NCBI GenBank assembly: GCA_002292265.1
Contig: DBBQ01000048.1
Coordinates: forward strand, 1 to 32,080
Direction of reading: 5' to 3'
Length of the DNA stretch: 32,080 nt
DNA from: Flavobacteriaceae bacterium UBA980
GTDB taxonomy: Bacteria; Bacteroidota; Bacteroidia; Flavobacteriales; Flavobacteriaceae
Part shown: in pieces, positions 1 to 11,139 of the stretch
How positions within the stretch are numbered: the first letter of the stretch is position 1
How the letters are laid out: the number at the start of each line of letters is the position of its first letter
Notes under the pieces: model-generated
The model's input: the letters and a program-made list of their open reading frames with translations, nothing else
Told to the model about the DNA's origin: nothing
The model's database searches: none
Translations under genes and position numbers: made by a program

Positions 1-257
1 CTGGCCCTGCTGGTGGCGTTGCCGCTGGTGGAGGTGGAGAGGAAAAGTCAGAATTTGACGTGATCCTTAAAGCCGCTGGAGGTTCTAAACTCGCAGTAGT
101 AAAATTAGTAAAAGAATTGACTGGTCTTGGGCTTAAAGAAGCCAAAGAATTAGTTGACGGTGCACCCTCTCCTTTGAAAGAAGGAATTGCTAAAGATGAA
201 GCAGAAGCGCTTCAAAAATCGCTAGAAGAAGCAGGTGCCGAGGTTGAGCTTAAGTAG
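1..257 (+). CDS. rplL: 50S ribosomal protein bL12 (L7/L12), C-terminal part
   Basis: This is the 3' end of the gene for the ribosomal stalk protein L7/L12, which recruits translation GTPases to the ribosome. The gene enters from outside the window, and the reading frame is open from base 3. The first residues are the glycine/alanine-rich hinge ([20 protein letters not shown]), followed by the complete globular C-terminal domain with its conserved [12 protein letters not shown] segment, ending in VELK and TAG. The GTG at 60 is the internal valine of the EFDV motif and not a start. The gene lies directly upstream of rpoB, the usual bacterial order. Identification is secure from the C-terminal domain and the gene order. 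Confidence 0.97.
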   Translation, partial: GPAGGVAAGGGGEEKSEFDVILKAAGGSKLAVVKLVKELTGLGLKEAKELVDGAPSPLKEGIAKDEAEALQKSLEEAGAEVELK

Positions 258-281
258 TCTCAATCCATACCAATAGAGGTC

Positions 282-319
282 TAGGCTTTTGGATTTTTTC
301 CAAAGGCCTATCCCTTTTT
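282..319 (+). terminator. Attenuator-like hairpin between rplL and rpoB
   Basis: A 12-bp stem (282-293 with 299-310, arms TAGGCTTTTGGA and TCCAAAGGCCTA, one G-T wobble position) encloses a TTTTT loop. A short T-run follows at 315-318. It lies 24 bases after the rplL stop and 43 before the rpoB start. In Escherichia coli the rplL-rpoB spacer holds a partial terminator that lowers rpoBC expression relative to the ribosomal proteins, and this hairpin is placed to do the same. That role is inferred. The T-run is short, so partial rather than full termination is expected. Confidence 0.6.
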
Positions 320-362
320 AGTGTCCGCCCCTTTTGTATGATGACCATTAAAACACAGTTAG

Positions 363-3300
363 ATGCCTAGTAAACAGAGCCAAAGAACCAACTTCGCAGG
401 AGCACAACACACTCCCAACTATCCCGATTTTCTGGATATACAGATCAAATCCTTTCAGGATTTTTTCCAGTTAGAAACAAAATCTGACGAACGTAATGTT
501 GAAGGTCTCTTCAATACGTTTCAAGAAAACTTTCCCATTTCGGACACAAGAAATCAATTTGTTCTTGAATTTTTAGATTATTTCGTGGATCCCCCACGGT
601 ATTCTATTCAAGAATGTATCGAGCGCGGACTGACCTATTCCGTCCCACTCAAGGCACGTTTGAAACTGTATTGTAACGACTTGGAGCACGAAGACTTTGA
701 AACCATCGTACAGGATGTTTTTTTAGGTACAATTCCTTATATGACGCCTAGTGGTACCTTTGTGATCAACGGTGCTGAACGTATTGTCGTTTCTCAGTTA
801 CACCGCTCTCCAGGGGTATTCTTTGGTCAATCGTTCCACGCCAACGGTACTAAATTGTATTCGGCTCGTGTGATTCCATTTAAAGGGTCTTGGATCGAAT
901 TTGCAACAGACATCAACAGTGTGATGTACGCCTACATTGACCGTAAGAAAAAATTACCAGTTACAACTTTGTTCCGAGCTATCGGTTTTGAGCACGACCG
1001 TGACATTTTGGAAATCTTTGACCTTGCAGAAGAAATTAAAGTCACCAAAGCCGGATTGAAGCGTGTTTTGGGAAGAAAATTAGCTGCACGAGTCTTAAAA
1101 ACGTGGCACGAAGACTTTGTTGATGAAGATACAGGAGAGGTTATCTCCATCGAGCGAAACGAGATCATCATCGATCGGGATACCATACTCGAAAAAGAAC
1201 ACATTGACGAGATCATAGAGGCAAGTGTAAAAAATATTCTTTTACACAAAGTAGATGCACATATGTCGGACTACGCCATCATCTACAACACCTTACAAAA
1301 AGATCCAACCAATTCAGAAAAAGAAGCGGTGGAACACATTTATCGCCAACTGAGAAATGCAGAACCACCAGATGAAGACACGGCACGAGGAATTATAGAC
1401 AAGCTCTTTTTCTCGGATCAGCGTTATAACCTGGGTGAGGTAGGGCGTTATCGTATGAACAAAAAACTCGGTTTAGAGGTTGAAATGGACAAGCAGGTCT
1501 TAACCAAATTAGACATTATAACCATTGTAAAATATTTGATTGAACTGATCAATTCCAAAGCAGAGATTGACGATATTGACCACCTTTCTAACCGACGTGT
1601 ACGTACGGTAGGTGAGCAGTTGTCTTCTCAGTTTGGTGTAGGTCTGGCACGTATGGCAAGAACCATTCGCGAACGAATGAATGTTCGGGACAATGAGGTG
1701 TTTACTCCCATTGACTTAATCAATGCCAAAACTTTATCCTCTGTGATCAACAGTTTCTTTGGAACCAACCAGTTGTCTCAGTTTATGGATCAAACCAACC
1801 CGCTGGCAGAAATCACGCACAAGCGTCGTTTGTCTGCTTTAGGTCCAGGAGGACTTTCACGGGAACGCGCCGGATTTGAGGTTCGTGATGTACACTACAC
1901 CCACTACGGAAGGTTGTGTCCCATCGAAACCCCTGAAGGACCCAATATTGGATTGATTTCTTCACTTGGAGTGTTTGCCAAAGTAAATAACCTTGGATTT
2001 ATTGAAACTCCTTATCGAAAAGTTGAAAATGGAAAAATCAATTTAAAAGAAATCCATTACCTCAGTGCCGAGGAAGAAGAGGATCAATTGATTGCCCAAG
2101 CCAATATCAATTTTGATAAAGCTGGTAAGATCTTGGATGAAAAAATCATTGCACGGGATCAGGCGGATTTTCCTGTAGTAAGTCCAGATCAAATTAACTA
2201 TACAGACGTTGCGCCGAATCAGATCGCTTCAATTTCAGCTTCATTAATTCCCTTTTTGGAACACGATGATGCAAACCGTGCCCTGATGGGATCCAACATG
2301 ATGCGCCAAGCGGTTCCGCTTTTACGTCCCGAGTCTCCCATTGTAGGAACAGGATTGGAAAAGCAAGTTGCTTCGGATTCTCGTGTACTGATTAATGCGG
2401 AAAACGATGGTGTTGTTGAGTACGTCGATTCAGAAAAAATTTCTATCCGTTATGACTTTACTGACGAACAAGAGCTCGTGAGTTTTGACGGCAGTTTGAA
2501 ATCGTACAATTTGGTGAAGTTTAGAAAAACAAATCAAGGTACCTGTATTAACTTAAAACCCATTATCAAAAAAGGAGACCGCGTATCCAAAGGCCAGGTC
2601 CTTTGCCAAGGGTATGCTACTGAGGCTGGAGAATTGGCTTTAGGGCGAAACATGAAAGTCGCCTTTATGCCTTGGAAAGGGTATAACTTTGAGGATGCAA
2701 TTGTAATCTCCGAAAAAGTAGTTCGACAAGATATCTTTACCTCCATCCATATCGATGAATATTCTTTGGATGTTCGGGATACGAAGTTAGGTACGGAAGA
2801 GTTAACGAACGACATACCCAACGTAAGCGAAGAGGCTACCAAAGACTTGGATGAAAATGGAATGATCCGTATTGGTGCGGAAGTTAATCCTGGGGATATT
2901 CTGATCGGAAAAATTACTCCAAAAGGAGAATCTGACCCTACACCAGAAGAAAAATTACTACGTGCCATCTTTGGAGACAAAGCGGGAGATGTAAAAGATG
3001 CCTCATTAAAAGCACCGCCGTCTTTACGTGGGGTAGTGATAGACAAAAAACTCTTTACCCGTTCACTAAAAGACAAGCGCAAGCGCAACCAAGACAAACA
3101 AGAATTGGAGGCACTTGAAGACGTCTACGATGTGAAATTTGACGAGTTGAAAGCCGTTGTAGTTGAAAAACTCTTTTCGATAGTCAATGGAAAAACCTGT
3201 CAAGGAATCACCAATGACCTAGGCGAAGAAATTCTTCCAAAAGGAAAGAAATACACTTTGAAGCTACTCTCTGCGGTGGAAGATTATACTCACTTAGCAA

Positions 3301-4172
3301 AGAGTACTTGGACGACTTCTAAGGAAACCAACGAGTTGATTGCAGATTTGATTCACAATTATAAAATCAAAGAAAACGATCTACAAGGAGCCCTGCGTCG
3401 TGAGAAATTTACGATCAGTGTGGGAGATGAACTTCCTGCGGGAATCAAAAAATTAGCAAAAATCTATATTGCGAAAAAGCGGAAGCTGAAAGTAGGAGAT
3501 AAGATGGCAGGACGTCACGGAAACAAAGGGATTGTAGCCCGAATTGTCCGTGAGGAAGAAATGCCTTTCTTGGAAGACGGGACACCTGTAGATATCGTAT
3601 TGAATCCACTAGGGGTACCCTCGCGAATGAACATTGGTCAGATTTACGAAACCGTTTTAGGATGGGCAGGTCAAAACTTAGGGGAGAAATACGCAACTCC
3701 TATTTTTGACGGAGCTTCTATCGATCAGATCAATGCATTGACCGAAAAAGCAAAAGTACCACAGTATGGACATACCTATTTGTATGACGGAGGTACAGGA
3801 GAGCGTTTTGACCAACCCGCTACGGTAGGTGTAATTTATATGTTGAAATTAGGGCATATGGTTGATGATAAAATGCACTCGCGCTCTATTGGACCGTACT
3901 CACTAATTACGCAACAACCTCTAGGAGGGAAAGCGCAGTTTGGAGGTCAGCGTTTTGGAGAAATGGAAGTATGGGCACTTGAAGCCTATGGAGCTTCCAG
4001 TACCCTACAAGAAATTTTGACCGTGAAATCCGATGATGTCATAGGACGAGCAAAAACCTATGAGGCCATTGTGAAAGGCGATACTTTGCCGGAACCTGGG
4101 TTACCCGAATCCTTCAACGTACTGATGCACGAACTGAAGGGATTAGGACTTGACATTCGATTGGAAGAATAA
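363..4172 (+). CDS. rpoB: DNA-directed RNA polymerase subunit beta
   Basis: Encodes the beta subunit of RNA polymerase, 1269 residues, the normal size for Bacteroidota. The rifampicin-binding region is at about 465-491 ([17 protein letters not shown] and following). The residues matching E. coli D516, H526 and S531 are D476, H486 and S491, all the wild-type kind. Other conserved segments are [15 protein letters not shown], the [17 protein letters not shown] active-site region and [14 protein letters not shown] near the C-terminus. The ATG at 363 gives the expected N-terminus, and no Shine-Dalgarno sequence is present, as usual in this phylum. The rpoC gene follows after 24 bases, so the two are surely co-transcribed. 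Confidence 0.99.
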   Translation: MPSKQSQRTNFAGAQHTPNYPDFLDIQIKSFQDFFQLETKSDERNVEGLFNTFQENFPISDTRNQFVLEFLDYFVDPPRYSIQECIERGLTYSVPLKARLKLYCNDLEHEDFETIVQDVFLGTIPYMTPSGTFVINGAERIVVSQLHRSPGVFFGQSFHANGTKLYSARVIPFKGSWIEFATDINSVMYAYIDRKKKLPVTTLFRAIGFEHDRDILEIFDLAEEIKVTKAGLKRVLGRKLAARVLKTWHEDFVDEDTGEVISIERNEIIIDRDTILEKEHIDEIIEASVKNILLHKVDAHMSDYAIIYNTLQKDPTNSEKEAVEHIYRQLRNAEPPDEDTARGIIDKLFFSDQRYNLGEVGRYRMNKKLGLEVEMDKQVLTKLDIITIVKYLIELINSKAEIDDIDHLSNRRVRTVGEQLSSQFGVGLARMARTIRERMNVRDNEVFTPIDLINAKTLSSVINSFFGTNQLSQFMDQTNPLAEITHKRRLSALGPGGLSRERAGFEVRDVHYTHYGRLCPIETPEGPNIGLISSLGVFAKVNNLGFIETPYRKVENGKINLKEIHYLSAEEEEDQLIAQANINFDKAGKILDEKIIARDQADFPVVSPDQINYTDVAPNQIASISASLIPFLEHDDANRALMGSNMMRQAVPLLRPESPIVGTGLEKQVASDSRVLINAENDGVVEYVDSEKISIRYDFTDEQELVSFDGSLKSYNLVKFRKTNQGTCINLKPIIKKGDRVSKGQVLCQGYATEAGELALGRNMKVAFMPWKGYNFEDAIVISEKVVRQDIFTSIHIDEYSLDVRDTKLGTEELTNDIPNVSEEATKDLDENGMIRIGAEVNPGDILIGKITPKGESDPTPEEKLLRAIFGDKAGDVKDASLKAPPSLRGVVIDKKLFTRSLKDKRKRNQDKQELEALEDVYDVKFDELKAVVVEKLFSIVNGKTCQGITNDLGEEILPKGKKYTLKLLSAVEDYTHLAKSTWTTSKETNELIADLIHNYKIKENDLQGALRREKFTISVGDELPAGIKKLAKIYIAKKRKLKVGDKMAGRHGNKGIVARIVREEEMPFLEDGTPVDIVLNPLGVPSRMNIGQIYETVLGWAGQNLGEKYATPIFDGASIDQINALTEKAKVPQYGHTYLYDGGTGERFDQPATVGVIYMLKLGHMVDDKMHSRSIGPYSLITQQPLGGKAQFGGQRFGEMEVWALEAYGASSTLQEILTVKSDDVIGRAKTYEAIVKGDTLPEPGLPESFNVLMHELKGLGLDIRLEE

Positions 4173-4196
4173 TTTTTAAAAAGACGACAGTTAGCT

Positions 4197-7100
4197 ATGG
4201 CTAGAAATAACGAAATCATTACGCAAAAAAAATTCAATAAAATCTCAATTGGTTTAGCCTCGCCAGAGATTATCCTTGGAAATTCTCGTGGAGAAGTTTT
4301 AAAACCCGAGACGATCAACTACCGTACCCATAAACCGGAACGGGACGGACTTTTCTGTGAGCGTATCTTTGGCCCAGTCAAAGACTACGAATGTGCCTGT
4401 GGGAAATACAAAAGAATCCGCTATAAAGGAATCGTTTGTGATCGCTGTGGGGTAGAGGTGACCGAGAAGAAAGTACGTAGAGACCGCGTGGGACATATCA
4501 ACTTGGTAGTTCCCGTAGCACACATCTGGTACTTCCGTTCGCTTCCAAACAAAATTGGATACCTACTTGGACTTCCTTCCAAGAAGCTCGATATGATCAT
4601 TTATTACGAGCGTTATGTAGTTATTCAACCTGGGATTGCTAAAAATGAAGAAGGGGAATCACTACAACCCATGGATTTTTTGACTGAGGAAGAATACCTC
4701 AATGTCATGGAGCAGATCCCTGCAGAAAATCAATATTTAGAAGACAGCGACCCAGATAAGTTTATTGCAAAAATGGGAGCAGAATGTTTGATTGAACTGC
4801 TCTCTCGTATTGATTTGGAGGCCCTTTCTTATGAATTGCGTCACAAAGCAAATAATGAAACGTCGAAACAACGTAAAACAGAAGCCTTAAAGCGATTGCA
4901 AGTCGTAGAGGCTTTCAGAGATGCCAACGAACGCGGAGAAAATCTCCCTGAGTGGATGATTATGAAGGTCGTTCCAATTATCCCACCCGAATTACGCCCT
5001 TTGGTACCCCTAGATGGAGGTCGTTTTGCGACGTCAGATTTAAATGATCTATACCGTAGAGTAATTATTCGAAACAACCGTTTAAAGCGTTTAGTAGAAA
5101 TTAAAGCACCTGAGGTTATCTTGCGAAACGAAAAGCGAATGCTACAAGAGTCCGTGGATTCTCTATTCGACAACACGCGTAAAGCTTCTGCTGTAAAAAC
5201 CGATTCTAACCGTCCTTTAAAATCTTTATCAGATTCCCTAAAAGGGAAGCAGGGACGTTTTCGTCAAAACTTATTGGGGAAACGTGTTGACTATTCTGCG
5301 CGTTCAGTAATTGTTGTAGGACCTGAATTAAAATTATTTGAATGTGGATTGCCGAAAGACATGGCCGCTGAGTTGTACAAACCGTTCATAATCCGTAAGA
5401 TTATTGAAAGAGGAATTGTCAAAACGGTAAAATCTGCAAAAAAGATTATCGATCGTAAAGAACCCGTAGTTTGGGATATCTTGGAAAATGTGTTGAAAGG
5501 ACATCCGGTACTTTTGAACCGTGCCCCCACACTACACCGTTTGGGAATTCAAGCGTTCCAACCTAAACTCATCGAGGGAAAAGCGATCCATTTGCACCCG
5601 CTAGTATGTACAGCATTTAACGCGGATTTTGACGGAGATCAAATGGCAGTTCACTTGCCTTTAGGGCCAGAGGCTATCTTAGAATCACAACTTTTAATGT
5701 TGGCATCTCACAGTATTCTAAACCCAGCAAATGGTTCCCCGATTACTGTACCTTCTCAAGACATGGTCTTGGGTCTGTACTACATGACCAAAGCCCGAAT
5801 GTCAACTCCAAAATTGAAAGTAAAAGGCGAAGGCTTGACGTTCTATTCGGTTGAAGAAGTACATATTGCGTACAATGAAAAGCATGTGGAACTCAACGCG
5901 ATGATCAAAATCAGAGCCAAGGTACTCAACGAAGAAGGAGCACTGGAATATCAAATCATCGATACAACCGTAGGACGTGTTCTGTTCAATGAAGTTGTTC
6001 CAGAAGCCGCAGGTTTCTTTAATGTGGTTTTGACTAAGAAAAACTTGCGAGAAATTATTGGAGACGTACTCAAAGTAACGAGCGTCCCCGAAACGGCAGC
6101 ATTCTTGGATAAGATCAAAGCCATGGGATATGGCTTTGCCTTTAAAGGTGGATTGTCCTTTAGCCTAGGTGATATTATTATCCCACCGGAAAAATTAACG
6201 ATGATTGACGAAGCCAATGGTCAAGTCGATGGGGTTATCGGAAACTACAACATGGGTCTGATCACCAATAATGAGCGGTACAATCAGGTGATTGACATTT
6301 GGACCTCTACGAATGCGAAATTGACCGAATTGGCAATGAAGCGTATTAGCGAAGACCAACAAGGATTCAACTCGGTGTATATGATGTTGGATTCTGGAGC
6401 TCGAGGTTCTAAAGAACAAATCCGTCAGTTGACCGGTATGCGTGGGTTGATGGCAAAACCCAAAAAATCCAATGTAGGAGGAGGAGAGATTATCGAGAAT
6501 CCGATTCTTTCCAACTTTAAAGAAGGTCTTTCCATTTTAGAATACTTTATCTCTACCCACGGAGCGCGAAAAGGACTCGCCGATACCGCCTTAAAAACAG
6601 CGGATGCGGGATATCTTACGCGACGTCTTCACGATGTATCTCAAGATGTGATAGTCAACATCGAAGATTGTGAAACCCTACGCGGAGTAGAAGTCAAACC
6701 TCTGAAGAAAAACGAAGAGGTTGTAGAAACTTTAGGAGAACGTATTTTAGGACGTGTCACCCTCCACGATATTGTAAATCCGCGAACCAATGAGGTAATC
6801 ATTGCTTCGGGTGAAGAAGTCAAGGAAGCACATGTGGCTCAAATAAAAGATACACCTATAGAATCTGTAGAAGTGCGTTCCCCATTGACTTGTGCAGCCC
6901 AGCACGGAATTTGTGTAAAGTGTTATGGTAGAAACCTTGCCACCGGTAAAATGGTTCAGCGAGGAGAAGCCGTAGGGGTGATTGCAGCGCAGTCTATTGG
7001 AGAGCCGGGAACACAGCTGACCTTGAGAACATTCCATGTTGGTGGAGTTGCAGGAAACATCTCTGAAGAAAACAAACTCATCACTAAGTTTGATGGAGTT

Positions 7101-8498
7101 GCAGAAATTGAAGATTTAAAAACAGTTAAAGGGAAAGATGCTGAAGGCAATGATGCTGAGATTGTGATTTCTAGAACAACAGAGATTAAAATTTTAGATT
7201 CCAAAACCAAAAGTGTCCTAAGTACCAACAACATTCCTTACGGTTCTTCTCTCCATATTAAAAATGGAACGAAAGTTAAAAAAGGAACTGCAGTATGTCA
7301 ATGGGATCCCTTTAACGGGGTGATTGTTTCTGAGTTTACAGGTAAAATCGTGTTTGAAAACATCGAACCAGGGATGACCTATCAGGTTGAAATCGACGAA
7401 CAAACTGGTTTCCAAGAAAAAGTGATTTCTGAATCTAGAAACAAAAAACTCATTCCGACCTTGTCTATTGCAGATAAGAAAGGAAATGTGTTGCGATCGT
7501 ACAACTTACCTGTAGGAGCGCACCTGATTGTCAACGAGGGAGATCAGATTGAAGAAGGAAAAATCCTAGTGAAAATTCCACGTAAATCTGCCAAGTCTGG
7601 GGATATTACAGGAGGTTTACCCCGTGTAACAGAATTGTTTGAAGCGCGAAACCCTTCCAATCCAGCCGTAGTCTCTGAAATCGACGGGGTAGTTTCTTTT
7701 GGTAAAATCAAAAGAGGAAATCGCGAGATTATTGTAGAGTCCAAGTTTGGAGACATCAAGAAATATTTGGTCAAACTATCCAATCAAATTTTGGTACAGG
7801 AGAACGATTTTGTCAAGGCAGGAATGCCATTGTCAGATGGATCGACTATGCCATCGGACATTCTAAACATCAAAGGGCCTTCTGCCGTTCAGCAATACCT
7901 AGTGAATGAAATTCAAGAGGTATACCGACTGCAAGGGGTGAAGATCAACGACAAGCACTTTGAAGTGGTAGTTCGTCAGATGATGCGTAAAGTTCGTATC
8001 CTAGATCCAGGAGATTCTATTTTCTTAGAAAACCAGTTGGTCTTCCGTTATGACTTTATGAAAGAAAACGACGCTTTATTCGGAATGAAAATTGTGGAAG
8101 AAGTGGGCGATTCTGAAAATCTGAAGCAAGGTCAAATTATTACTTCTCGACAGTTGCGCGACGAAAATTCGTTACTGAAACGCGAAGACAAAGCCTTGGT
8201 TGTTGCTCGAGAAGTGGCACCTGCTACTGCGAAGCCTGAATTGCAAGGGATTACCCGAGCCTCACTTCAGACCAAGTCCTTTATTTCTGCGGCTTCCTTC
8301 CAGGAAACCACAAAAGTATTGAACGAAGCAGCCGTAAATGGAAAAGTAGATTTCCTAGAAGGCTTGAAAGAGAATGTTATCGTAGGACACAAGATTCCTG
8401 CAGGTACAGGACTTCGAGTGTACAACGACATCATTGTAGGTTCGAAAGAAGAGTACAACAGTCTTTTGATTGATAAAGAAGAGGAAATCAGTTTCTAA
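4197..8498 (+). CDS. rpoC: DNA-directed RNA polymerase subunit beta'
   Basis: Encodes the beta' subunit of RNA polymerase, 1433 residues. The N-terminal zinc site is formed by C66, C68, C81 and C84 ([20 protein letters not shown]). The catalytic magnesium motif NADFDGD lies at 475-481, with D477, D479 and D481 as ligands. The second zinc site is visible as EDCETLRG and [14 protein letters not shown], and the trigger-loop region [19 protein letters not shown] follows. The protein is full length and ends KEEEISF. It is the second gene of the rpoBC pair, and a short DUF3467 gene starts 4 bases after its stop. Confidence 0.99.
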   Translation: MARNNEIITQKKFNKISIGLASPEIILGNSRGEVLKPETINYRTHKPERDGLFCERIFGPVKDYECACGKYKRIRYKGIVCDRCGVEVTEKKVRRDRVGHINLVVPVAHIWYFRSLPNKIGYLLGLPSKKLDMIIYYERYVVIQPGIAKNEEGESLQPMDFLTEEEYLNVMEQIPAENQYLEDSDPDKFIAKMGAECLIELLSRIDLEALSYELRHKANNETSKQRKTEALKRLQVVEAFRDANERGENLPEWMIMKVVPIIPPELRPLVPLDGGRFATSDLNDLYRRVIIRNNRLKRLVEIKAPEVILRNEKRMLQESVDSLFDNTRKASAVKTDSNRPLKSLSDSLKGKQGRFRQNLLGKRVDYSARSVIVVGPELKLFECGLPKDMAAELYKPFIIRKIIERGIVKTVKSAKKIIDRKEPVVWDILENVLKGHPVLLNRAPTLHRLGIQAFQPKLIEGKAIHLHPLVCTAFNADFDGDQMAVHLPLGPEAILESQLLMLASHSILNPANGSPITVPSQDMVLGLYYMTKARMSTPKLKVKGEGLTFYSVEEVHIAYNEKHVELNAMIKIRAKVLNEEGALEYQIIDTTVGRVLFNEVVPEAAGFFNVVLTKKNLREIIGDVLKVTSVPETAAFLDKIKAMGYGFAFKGGLSFSLGDIIIPPEKLTMIDEANGQVDGVIGNYNMGLITNNERYNQVIDIWTSTNAKLTELAMKRISEDQQGFNSVYMMLDSGARGSKEQIRQLTGMRGLMAKPKKSNVGGGEIIENPILSNFKEGLSILEYFISTHGARKGLADTALKTADAGYLTRRLHDVSQDVIVNIEDCETLRGVEVKPLKKNEEVVETLGERILGRVTLHDIVNPRTNEVIIASGEEVKEAHVAQIKDTPIESVEVRSPLTCAAQHGICVKCYGRNLATGKMVQRGEAVGVIAAQSIGEPGTQLTLRTFHVGGVAGNISEENKLITKFDGVAEIEDLKTVKGKDAEGNDAEIVISRTTEIKILDSKTKSVLSTNNIPYGSSLHIKNGTKVKKGTAVCQWDPFNGVIVSEFTGKIVFENIEPGMTYQVEIDEQTGFQEKVISESRNKKLIPTLSIADKKGNVLRSYNLPVGAHLIVNEGDQIEEGKILVKIPRKSAKSGDITGGLPRVTELFEARNPSNPAVVSEIDGVVSFGKIKRGNREIIVESKFGDIKKYLVKLSNQILVQENDFVKAGMPLSDGSTMPSDILNIKGPSAVQQYLVNEIQEVYRLQGVKINDKHFEVVVRQMMRKVRILDPGDSIFLENQLVFRYDFMKENDALFGMKIVEEVGDSENLKQGQIITSRQLRDENSLLKREDKALVVAREVAPATAKPELQGITRASLQTKSFISAASFQETTKVLNEAAVNGKVDFLEGLKENVIVGHKIPAGTGLRVYNDIIVGSKEEYNSLLIDKEEEISF

Positions 8499-8502
8499 AA
8501 CC

Positions 8503-8817
8503 ATGAGTGAGAAAAAAGCCCCCAAGCAGAAGCAATTGGATATTGCCATTGATGAACAGACAGCCGACGGAGTGTACTCCAATTTGGCGATCATCAACCA
8601 TTCGGCGTCCGAGTTTATCGTAGATTTTATTACCGTCATGCCGGGTGCGCCCAAGGCACGGGTAAAGTCACGTGTGATTTTGACCCCCGAACACGCCAAG
8701 CGTTTTAAAAAAGCTTTGGCAGACAACATCCAACGTTTCGAAAACACAAATGGAACTATTGAAACTAATGAGCCTCCGCCGATTCCACTCAATTTTGGAC
8801 CGGCCGGCGAAGCCTAA
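8503..8817 (+). CDS. DUF3467 family protein
   Basis: A 104-residue protein of the DUF3467 family, a short conserved protein of unknown function often found directly after rpoC in Bacteroidota. The family core is visible in the segment from DGVYSNLAIINHSASEF to VILTPEHAKRFKKAL, followed by a Pro-rich tail ending GPAGEA. I chose the ATG at 8503, 4 bases after the rpoC stop. The upstream TTG at 8470 would overlap rpoC and add an unlikely basic extension. It is the last gene before a strong terminator, so it probably shares the rpoBC transcript. A link to RNA polymerase is suggested only by position. Confidence 0.9.
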   Translation: MSEKKAPKQKQLDIAIDEQTADGVYSNLAIINHSASEFIVDFITVMPGAPKARVKSRVILTPEHAKRFKKALADNIQRFENTNGTIETNEPPPIPLNFGPAGEA

Positions 8818-8820
8818 TAT

Positions 8821-8846
8821 AAAAACCCTCCTTTTGGAGGGTTTTT
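8821..8846. terminator. Bidirectional intrinsic terminator
   Basis: A perfect inverted repeat: AAAAACCCTCC, a TTTT loop, then GGAGGGTTTTT. With a T-run on either strand it can stop both the rpo operon (plus strand) and the convergent GH43-like gene (minus strand, ending at 8854). Confidence 0.93.
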
Positions 8847-8853
8847 AGTTTTG

Positions 8854-9789
8854 CTACTTCTTATTCTGGGATTTGATATTGTTATAGAGGCTTTCTTTGA
8901 CTTTAAAAATTGTTCCATGCCGAGTTCCTTCAGGGAATTGAATTTGATCAGAAATGTCGGTCCAAGTTTTTAAATCAGAAGAACGTACAGCTCCCATTTT
9001 TCCTTCGGTATAGCGATCAAAATAGACAATCCAATGGTCATTAAATTGCATAACGGTGGGTCCTTCTACCCAATTTTGGGTGATGGGTTCCGAGGGAGGA
9101 CTCCACTGTGTTTGCAACTTGTCACTCGTTGCAATTCGTATATTTTTTTTGGGTTCAGGAAGCAGGGTCTCGTCTTTGATAAACAGCCGATAGGTGTCTT
9201 TCGTTTTCAGTATCGTTGCATCGATGACATTAAAGCTAGGTTCATAGAAGAGTTTGGTTTCGCTAAAATCAATAAAATCTTTTGTGGTAGTAGCGTACAT
9301 TCTGTGATTGTATCCGTCGTCTCCTAAAGTATCTGTCTCTGGAAATCTGCCGGGTAGTGTTGTTGCCCAAAAGAGTAAATACGTTTTGGAGTCGGTATCA
9401 TAGAACAATTCAGGAGTCCAGCAATTTCTCGCCTCGGTTTCGTGCTCCATGACTGGAAGGTATTTTTGTTCCGACCAATGAATCAAATCTGTTGAATTTG
9501 CATAGCCAATTCCCTTTTCATTCCAACTTACGGTCCATACCATATGGAATTTTCCGTCACCACCTTTAATAATACAAGGGTCTCGAATAAGTTTGTCTTT
9601 GCCCACTTGGGGTTTTAAGAAGGACTGGTTGTTGTTCAGCGCCTCCCAACTGAAACCGTCTCTACTGGCGGCTAAATACAAGTCTTTCTCTCCATTTCCT
9701 TTAAAAAATGAAAAAAGATAGACATCCGCTTCTTGTTGGTTACAACCTAAAAGGACTAGTGTGAGAAGTAGAACAACGCTATTTTTCAT
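8854..9789 (-). CDS. GH43-like lipoprotein (five-bladed beta-propeller glycosidase)
   Basis: A 311-residue protein with a lipoprotein signal peptide (lipobox LLGC, C16), so probably membrane-anchored outside the cytoplasm. The rest is built of repeated beta-strand units typical of five-bladed propellers (SRDGFSWEAL, STDLIHWSEQ, SSDLKTWTDI). The three acidic residues expected in clan GH-F/GH43 enzymes can be placed: D70 in LIRDPCI (base), D190 in VIDATIL (pKa modulator) and E242 in WVEGPTV (acid). Substrate cannot be told; arabinose, xylose or galactose linkages are common in the family. No SusC/SusD pair or other carbohydrate gene is next to it, so it is an orphan enzyme here. The assignment rests on motifs and fold pattern. 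Confidence 0.75.
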   Translation of the reverse strand: MKNSVVLLLTLVLLGCNQQEADVYLFSFFKGNGEKDLYLAASRDGFSWEALNNNQSFLKPQVGKDKLIRDPCIIKGGDGKFHMVWTVSWNEKGIGYANSTDLIHWSEQKYLPVMEHETEARNCWTPELFYDTDSKTYLLFWATTLPGRFPETDTLGDDGYNHRMYATTTKDFIDFSETKLFYEPSFNVIDATILKTKDTYRLFIKDETLLPEPKKNIRIATSDKLQTQWSPPSEPITQNWVEGPTVMQFNDHWIVYFDRYTEGKMGAVRSSDLKTWTDISDQIQFPEGTRHGTIFKVKESLYNNIKSQNKK

Positions 9790-9878
9790 AGTTGTTTAGA
9801 TTTTGAGATGTCGGTACAGGGCAGGTTCTCCAATTAAAACGTACTTGAGAACTCTTAAACTCTTGTTGAACATCTTTT

Positions 9879-11072
9879 TTATCGAATGAGTATTTTTTTT
9901 GTTTGTAGCTCCCTTTTTTGGTTATATAATTTAACAATATAGAGGCCGCTTTGGAGCTTGCTAATATCTAATTTTTCGGTTGAAATCAGTTTTTCGGATA
10001 GTACTTTTTGACCCATTACATTATAAACAACTACTTCAAGAGAATCCACATTTGTGTTTATTGCTAAATAATCTGATGCGGGATTTGGATAAAATGAAAT
10101 TGAGGGGGTCGTAGCAGTGTCAATTATTTCAACATCAAGGCTACTGTTGTAATCAGAAGTAAATTCCCCGCTATAGTGTAAATTGTAAAATTCTAATACA
10201 GATTGGGCTAGTGAATTAATTAGAGTCAGTCGTGTTGAATCGTCAAATCGAACCTCTTGGTTTAATTCAATTTGAATGGCATCAATTGCTCCATTTGTAT
10301 CTCTGGATCCATGTCTTTGGGTATTGTATCCACCAGTAAAATAAGGTTCGGTACTTTGGGGGAATGGGTCGGATAAACTGGGTACAGTTGGAAGGCCTTT
10401 CCTGTCCAATAAAGTTCCAAGACTACGCTGCCCTCTTACTAATGCTGCATGGGAATACTGCTGTGTGTTGTCCGAAACCAAAGTTCTAATGCTACTTTCC
10501 TCTATCAAAGAAGCGCTGTTTAGTTCAGCGTCTGTAGCTTGTACTTCGGATTTACTCAACAAATACCCTAATTCTATTCGTTGAAGGGAATGTCCATGAC
10601 CGTGTATGTCTAAGAACAATCCTCTTCCGTATTCTGAAATGACAGTTTCTTTTGCAGCGTCAATAAAGGTGTGATATGCCTCCCAGGCCTCTTCTACTTT
10701 TGGATTTCCATCGGTCGCTTCAATACGATCTCGATTGGCATCAAACTTTTTTCTGTGCAGCAAATTAATAACCAGATGAGGATAAAATTCGGAAGTGTCA
10801 ACGATTTCGTCATATACACCTTCTGAAATGGATTTGGTCCAAAGATCATTTAGTAAAACGCACCCATTGCAACTTCGGTCGGGTAGGGAGGTGGGTTCTA
10901 AGTTCCCCCCGTGGGGTGCAGAAATTACAAGGGGCATATTTCCCGCTCGATATTCGATATAGCCTGTGGCATCGTAATAAACACTACCGGCTAGATAGGC
11001 TTGAGAAAAAGTCAAATTCCAACAAAAAAGAGCCACTATTTTTAAAGCTACTTTAAAACAGAATCTCTCCAT
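9879..11072 (-). CDS. Secreted N-formylglutamate amidohydrolase-like protein with type IX sorting domain
   Basis: A 397-residue protein counted from the ATG at 11072, which gives a good signal peptide (MERFCFKVALKIVALFCWNL, cleavage after FSQ). The frame extends further upstream, but that adds a basic stretch without signal character. The catalytic part, about 45-300, has the motifs of the N-formylglutamate amidohydrolase (HutG-like, PF05013) family: PLVISAPHGG, KKFDANRDR, LFLDIHGHGHS and IQIELNQEVR. These supply the His and acidic metal ligands. Residues 325-397 form a type IX secretion sorting domain (FYPNPASDYLAI, VVYNVMGQKV, GLYIVKL, KKILIR). It is therefore probably exported by type IX secretion. 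The natural substrate is unknown; a secreted member is unlikely to serve histidine degradation. Confidence 0.75.
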   Translation of the reverse strand: MERFCFKVALKIVALFCWNLTFSQAYLAGSVYYDATGYIEYRAGNMPLVISAPHGGNLEPTSLPDRSCNGCVLLNDLWTKSISEGVYDEIVDTSEFYPHLVINLLHRKKFDANRDRIEATDGNPKVEEAWEAYHTFIDAAKETVISEYGRGLFLDIHGHGHSLQRIELGYLLSKSEVQATDAELNSASLIEESSIRTLVSDNTQQYSHAALVRGQRSLGTLLDRKGLPTVPSLSDPFPQSTEPYFTGGYNTQRHGSRDTNGAIDAIQIELNQEVRFDDSTRLTLINSLAQSVLEFYNLHYSGEFTSDYNSSLDVEIIDTATTPSISFYPNPASDYLAINTNVDSLEVVVYNVMGQKVLSEKLISTEKLDISKLQSGLYIVKLYNQKRELQTKKILIR

Positions 11073-11090
11073 TTTTATTTTTATTTGAAT

Positions 11091-11116
11091 ACACCAAATT
11101 GTTTGGTAACAGGTGT
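11091..11116. repeat. Overlapping inverted repeats between the 143-residue ORF and the secreted amidohydrolase gene
   Basis: Outer arms ACACC (11091-11095) and GGTGT (11112-11116) enclose a second perfect palindrome, ACCAAA-TTG-TTTGGT, at 11093-11107. The two foldings share bases and cannot form together. On the plus strand a T-run follows, but no plus-strand gene is upstream, so a terminator role is doubtful. It could be an operator, or the far boundary of the inserted segment that contains the 143-residue ORF. Confidence 0.5.
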
Positions 11117-11139
11117 TTTTTAATTCGGTTCTCAAATTC

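Noticed and set aside
2534..3097. Minus-strand open frame of 187 codons inside rpoB
   Set aside because: Antisense shadow of a highly conserved gene; its composition (Ser/Pro/Phe-rich) is typical of reversed coding sequence.
8470..8502. Earlier TTG start for the DUF3467 gene
   Set aside because: It overlaps rpoC and adds a non-conserved basic extension; the ATG at 8503 fits the family.
9825..9852. Inverted repeat GTTCTC / GAGAAC between the two accessory genes
   Set aside because: There is a bulge and no T-run on the minus strand after the stem, so it could not be called a terminator.
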